Shown: in pieces, positions 16,968 through 20,000 of the stretch | Layout: every line of letters begins with the position of its first letter | How positions within the stretch are numbered: position 1 is the stretch's first letter | Assembly: GCA_030378125.1 (NCBI GenBank) | Contig: JAUCGN010000008.1 | Span: 1-20,000 of the forward strand | DNA: 20,000 nt | Direction: 5' to 3' | Source of the DNA: Thiotrichales bacterium HSG1 | GTDB lineage: Bacteria; Pseudomonadota; Gammaproteobacteria; Beggiatoales; Beggiatoaceae | Notes under the pieces: model-generated | Told to the model about the DNA's origin: nothing | Database searches by the model: none | Seen by the model: only the letters and a program-made list of their open reading frames with translations | Position numbers and translations under genes: made by a program

Positions 16968-17594
16968 CTACGGTTCTATTCTTTTTATCCATTTTTCTTT
17001 AGATTGATTAATTATCTTAACAATAGCTTTAGAGGAGATAGTTGCTCCGGTTATTGCGTCAACTTCATTGGTCGCTGATTTCATACCTTTTTTAACCATG
17101 ACCACAGCAGGTTCTATTGTCAAAGCCTTAAAATTCATTTGAAAGTCAGTATCTTTATAAATTTTGTCTCCTAAACCGGGAGTTTCACGACTTTCTAAAA
17201 CTTCCATCCCAACTATCAAACGTTTAGCTGGAATATAACCATATAATATTTGAATAGTGTCTTGAAAGCCAGGACCAGATGCCTCAATAGCATAACCAAT
17301 CAATTTTTTTTCTGCATCAAAACCAGCATAAATAATCTCATTATTACTTTCTGAATCAACTGGTTGTAATTTATTATCAAGATAGTGTAATTTTTGGATA
17401 TGGACAACTTTAGGTAAAACATTAAACACAGCCTCACGCAAAACTTTAGCTTTGTATGCCGTTATAGTTGGTAAAGTTATTTCATAAATGGCTATAATGG
17501 CAATCCCAGAAATCAATCCGGCAATAGCCAAAGTTGATATTAATTTTATGGTACTAGGTTTCTGAGGATATATTTTTATAACTTTCTTTTGCAT
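16968..17594 (-). CDS. RnfG/NqrC-like membrane-anchored FMN-binding protein
   Basis: A 208-residue protein with an N-terminal membrane segment (about 19-41) and a periplasmic FMN-binding domain. ESRETPGLGDKI (134-145) and DAITGATISSKAIV (179-192) are RnfG-family hallmarks. The TGAT (182-185) is the site where FMN is joined through a phosphoester bond to the last Thr (Thr185), a reaction done by the flavin transferase ApbE. In RnfG the protein passes electrons within the Rnf membrane complex. No other rnf gene is seen nearby, so it may be a stray rnfG or a stand-alone FMN carrier. The ATPase gene upstream ends 115 bases away, so co-transcription is possible. Confidence 0.87.
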   Translation of the reverse strand: MQKKVIKIYPQKPSTIKLISTLAIAGLISGIAIIAIYEITLPTITAYKAKVLREAVFNVLPKVVHIQKLHYLDNKLQPVDSESNNEIIYAGFDAEKKLIGYAIEASGPGFQDTIQILYGYIPAKRLIVGMEVLESRETPGLGDKIYKDTDFQMNFKALTIEPAVVMVKKGMKSATNEVDAITGATISSKAIVKIINQSKEKWIKRIEP

Positions 17595-17709
17595 TATGGT
17601 ATATTTAAATTTGATTGGTAATGCGAGTGGTTGGATAACTCATTGAAAGATAACTATCAACAGTCCCAACTTGAAAAACTACTAACTGTTTTATGACTAC
17701 CTAATTTTT

Positions 17710-19743
17710 TTAGTTCTCAAGCTCTTGGTTGACAATTGAGCCATGGACAGATTGATTATCAACTAATTCTTTTAGTTCTTCCATTCTATAAGGCAACATT
17801 CCATTCATGGCGGCAATCAAATTAAAGCCATTGTTTAGAATTAAAGAACCTCTTAAACCAAAAATTCCCATAAATGCTCCAGCAATACAAAGCGTATTCG
17901 GTACTGCAATCAGATAAAAACTACGGCGGACATTTTTTTGTAAAACATTTGAAATATAAAATAGATAATGGAATTTTTTAAGACTACCATCCATAAATAT
18001 AACATCGGCAACATCAACCGCAATTGTTGATGCACCCTTTAATGACACCCCAATATCTGCATAAGAAAGAGCAGCAGAATCATTAATGCCATCCCCAACC
18101 ATCATAACCTTCTTACCTTCATCTTGAAGCAACCTGACATAATCTGCTTTCTCATGTGGAAGTACACCAGCAAAGTAACGGTCAATTCCAAGTTTACGTG
18201 AAAGTTCTCTAGTTGGTGCATCGTGATCACCAGAAATTAGCACTATTTCCTTAATACCTTCACGCTTTAAATCGGCTATGACTTGAACTGCTTCATCTCT
18301 TATTTTAGATTTAAATTCAATCATACCAGCAATTTCATTATTAATAGCAGTTAAAATACCACTCTGTCCACGTTCTCTAGTTTTTTGTAATGCAGATTCA
18401 ATCGAAGGGGGAATTTTAATTTTTTCGCGTTCCATATAACGACTACTACCAACTTTTACTAAATCTCCATCGATTTTTACCTCAATACCAAGACCAACAT
18501 AATAATGGGAATCATCATATTGGGGCAATATCATATTTCTATCTTTGGCTTTTTGTAAAATAGCAGTTGCAATTGGATGAGAAAATTTTTGTTCAGCAGT
18601 AGCAGTATAAAATAAAATCTTTTCTTCTTGGTAGCGATCATCAGTTGGAATAATATTTGATACTATTGGTGTTTCAGTAGTTAAAGTACCAGTTTTATCA
18701 AACAAGATAACATCAATATCTTTTAACATTTCAAATACTTTACCATCTTTTATCAAAAGACCATTTTTTGCCGCAATTCCTAATGAAGCTAACAATGCAA
18801 TTGGGGCAGCTATACGAATTCCAGTGCCGTAATCAGCGTTAACAATAGCAAGCAAAGCACCTGGACCGGTTGTAATATAACCAAGAGCACCTAAACCTAA
18901 TGTGGGAATTACTGCTTTATCCGCTATTTTTTCTCCCATATGTTGTAATTTAACCTGATAATCAGAGGCTTCATTAATAATTTTAATAATTTTGGATGCT
19001 AAAGTGTCTTCACCAGTTTTTAATATTCTAACCTTAATTTTTCCAGCAACTATTACGGTTGACGCAAAAACATTTTCTTTTTCATGTTTGTCTACTGGTG
19101 TCGCTTCGCCAGTTAAGCTTTGCTGATCAATCATAGCATCACCTTCAACTATAATGCCATCGATTGGAACTTGCTCACCGGTACTAACGATAATAATATC
19201 ATCTTTTTGTAGTTCTTTTACTTTAACTTGAAGTTCTTGCCCATCAACAAGTAACCATGCAAAACGGGCTTGCTCCCCAAATATACTAGTTATATATTGA
19301 CGTGATTTTCTCCTAGTTTTTTCCAGTAACATGTCTGCTAAATCAAGGACCCATACCATAAACGCAGCAGCAGCTATTTGCCCAAATAACACACTAAGTG
19401 AAATAACAATACCATCAAGTATATCAACTTTAATTTTCCGATCTTCGAATATAGCTACTGCTGCCTCTTTAATTATGCTAGTAGAAAAATATCCTATCAA
19501 AAACAAACTAATTGGGGTTAACCAAATGATACTACTAAATTGAGCAACAACAGCAAGTCCCATTGTAGCAGTAGTTAGTACGAAACGGTATTTACTTCTA
19601 ATTGGTATTGGTAGATTGGTATTATCTGTTAGGTTCTTATCAGATTTATGTTCAATGCTTGGTGTATTAATAACCTTACGTTCTACATAAGATGCAACCG
19701 CTAAACCAACCGCAGAAATTAAAAGACCACCTAAAAATATCAT
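17710..19743 (-). CDS. P1B-like heavy-metal P-type ATPase with an atypical metal-site motif
   Basis: A 677-residue integral membrane cation pump. Catalytic motifs are intact: SLTGEATPVD in the actuator domain, phosphorylation site DKTGTLT (Asp349), SHPIATAI (nucleotide binding, P1B-type) and VGDGINDSAAL in the hinge. Hydrophobic segments lie near 2-18, 55-90, 105-135, 275-335 and in the C-terminal region (615-665). There is no N-terminal Cys-rich HMA domain; the N-terminus is a short hydrophobic segment and a polar linker. Where P1B pumps carry CPC, SPC or TPC, this protein has DYGTG (304-308), followed by the usual I-A-A-P. The transported ion is therefore unclear. The start ATG at 19743 leads straight into a hydrophobic segment. 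Confidence 0.9.
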   Translation of the reverse strand: MIFLGGLLISAVGLAVASYVERKVINTPSIEHKSDKNLTDNTNLPIPIRSKYRFVLTTATMGLAVVAQFSSIIWLTPISLFLIGYFSTSIIKEAAVAIFEDRKIKVDILDGIVISLSVLFGQIAAAAFMVWVLDLADMLLEKTRRKSRQYITSIFGEQARFAWLLVDGQELQVKVKELQKDDIIIVSTGEQVPIDGIIVEGDAMIDQQSLTGEATPVDKHEKENVFASTVIVAGKIKVRILKTGEDTLASKIIKIINEASDYQVKLQHMGEKIADKAVIPTLGLGALGYITTGPGALLAIVNADYGTGIRIAAPIALLASLGIAAKNGLLIKDGKVFEMLKDIDVILFDKTGTLTTETPIVSNIIPTDDRYQEEKILFYTATAEQKFSHPIATAILQKAKDRNMILPQYDDSHYYVGLGIEVKIDGDLVKVGSSRYMEREKIKIPPSIESALQKTRERGQSGILTAINNEIAGMIEFKSKIRDEAVQVIADLKREGIKEIVLISGDHDAPTRELSRKLGIDRYFAGVLPHEKADYVRLLQDEGKKVMMVGDGINDSAALSYADIGVSLKGASTIAVDVADVIFMDGSLKKFHYLFYISNVLQKNVRRSFYLIAVPNTLCIAGAFMGIFGLRGSLILNNGFNLIAAMNGMLPYRMEELKELVDNQSVHGSIVNQELEN

Positions 19744-19796
19744 TTTTAAATACCTTTTGATTATGAATAACTTCTAAGTTTTTTATTTTATAGAAC

Positions 19797-20000
19797 TTAA
19801 AATTTCTTATTTAAAATAATGGCACATAAACATTCATCAGTTGAATTAGAGGCTGTTCTAAATGAGTCGGGTAGTCCAATTTGTAAACCGATATAAAGTC
19901 CTAAAAATATTGGCATCAACTCTGGCGATACTCCCATACATATGGCCATTGGTCCACCAAATAATACTAATTCACCTGGTATTCCGGGTACTCCATAACC
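19797..20000 (-). CDS. Dicarboxylate/amino acid:cation symporter (DAACS family), C-terminal part
   Basis: The frame is open from the window end to a TAA at 19797-19799, giving the last 67 residues; the rest lies beyond the window. The segment starts GYGVPGIPGELV, matching the conserved P-G-x-P-G region of GltP/DctA transporters. It ends with DSFRTASN, which matches the D-x-x-RT-x-x-N substrate and sodium site of transmembrane helix 8, followed by a short hydrophobic helix. These transporters take up C4-dicarboxylates, glutamate or other acidic and neutral amino acids with sodium or protons. The stop lies 53 bases before the P-type ATPase start, so the two could be co-transcribed. Confidence 0.8.
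   Translation of the reverse strand, partial: GYGVPGIPGELVLFGGPMAICMGVSPELMPIFLGLYIGLQIGLPDSFRTASNSTDECLCAIILNKKF

Overview
The window looks like part of a draft assembly of an AT-rich gammaproteobacterium. Evidence is gene content and protein flavour: the atpD-atpC end, the rpe-gph pair, MlaF/MlaE, isc-type IscA and HscB, and a giant secreted mosaic protein built from CSLREA/choice-of-anchor, leucine-rich and Calx-beta-like modules. Such giant proteins are common in large sulfur bacteria (Thiotrichales/Beggiatoa relatives), but placing the organism there is inference only. No rRNA, tRNA, CRISPR array, transposase or phage gene was seen.

Layout. Bases 1-117 are not trustworthy genome sequence. 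Positions 85-117 match an Illumina Nextera (Tn5) adapter with one base missing, and the atpD reading frame begins abruptly at the next base. Then on the + strand come truncated atpD and atpC, a strong hairpin, rpe-gph, a gap of about 270 bases, and a tight three-gene unit: mlaF, mlaE and a NosD-family beta-helix protein. Convergent to these lies a 2133-residue secreted multidomain protein on the - strand (6302-12703). The space between them holds a long bulged hairpin and a terminator-like repeat. A gap of about 790 bases without a convincing gene follows, then iscA-hscB on the + strand. From 14428 to the end all genes are on the - strand: a membrane-anchored TPR protein, a Wzm/KpsM-type ABC permease, an RnfG-like FMN-binding protein, a P1B-like P-type ATPase lacking the usual CPC metal motif, and the C-terminal end of a dicarboxylate/amino acid:cation symporter.

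How the genes relate. atpD/atpC are subunits of the F1 ATP synthase. rpe/gph form the pentose-phosphate and phosphoglycolate pair often found together. mlaF/mlaE encode the ATPase and permease of a lipid ABC transporter, but the gene directly after mlaE is a NosD-like periplasmic protein, not the expected MCE protein MlaD. IscA and HscB are Fe-S cluster biogenesis factors cut off from the rest of an isc operon. The most unusual points are the NosD-MlaFE coupling, the DYGTG replacement of CPC in the P-type ATPase, and a duplicated WC...CDFDN module at the C-terminus of the giant protein.
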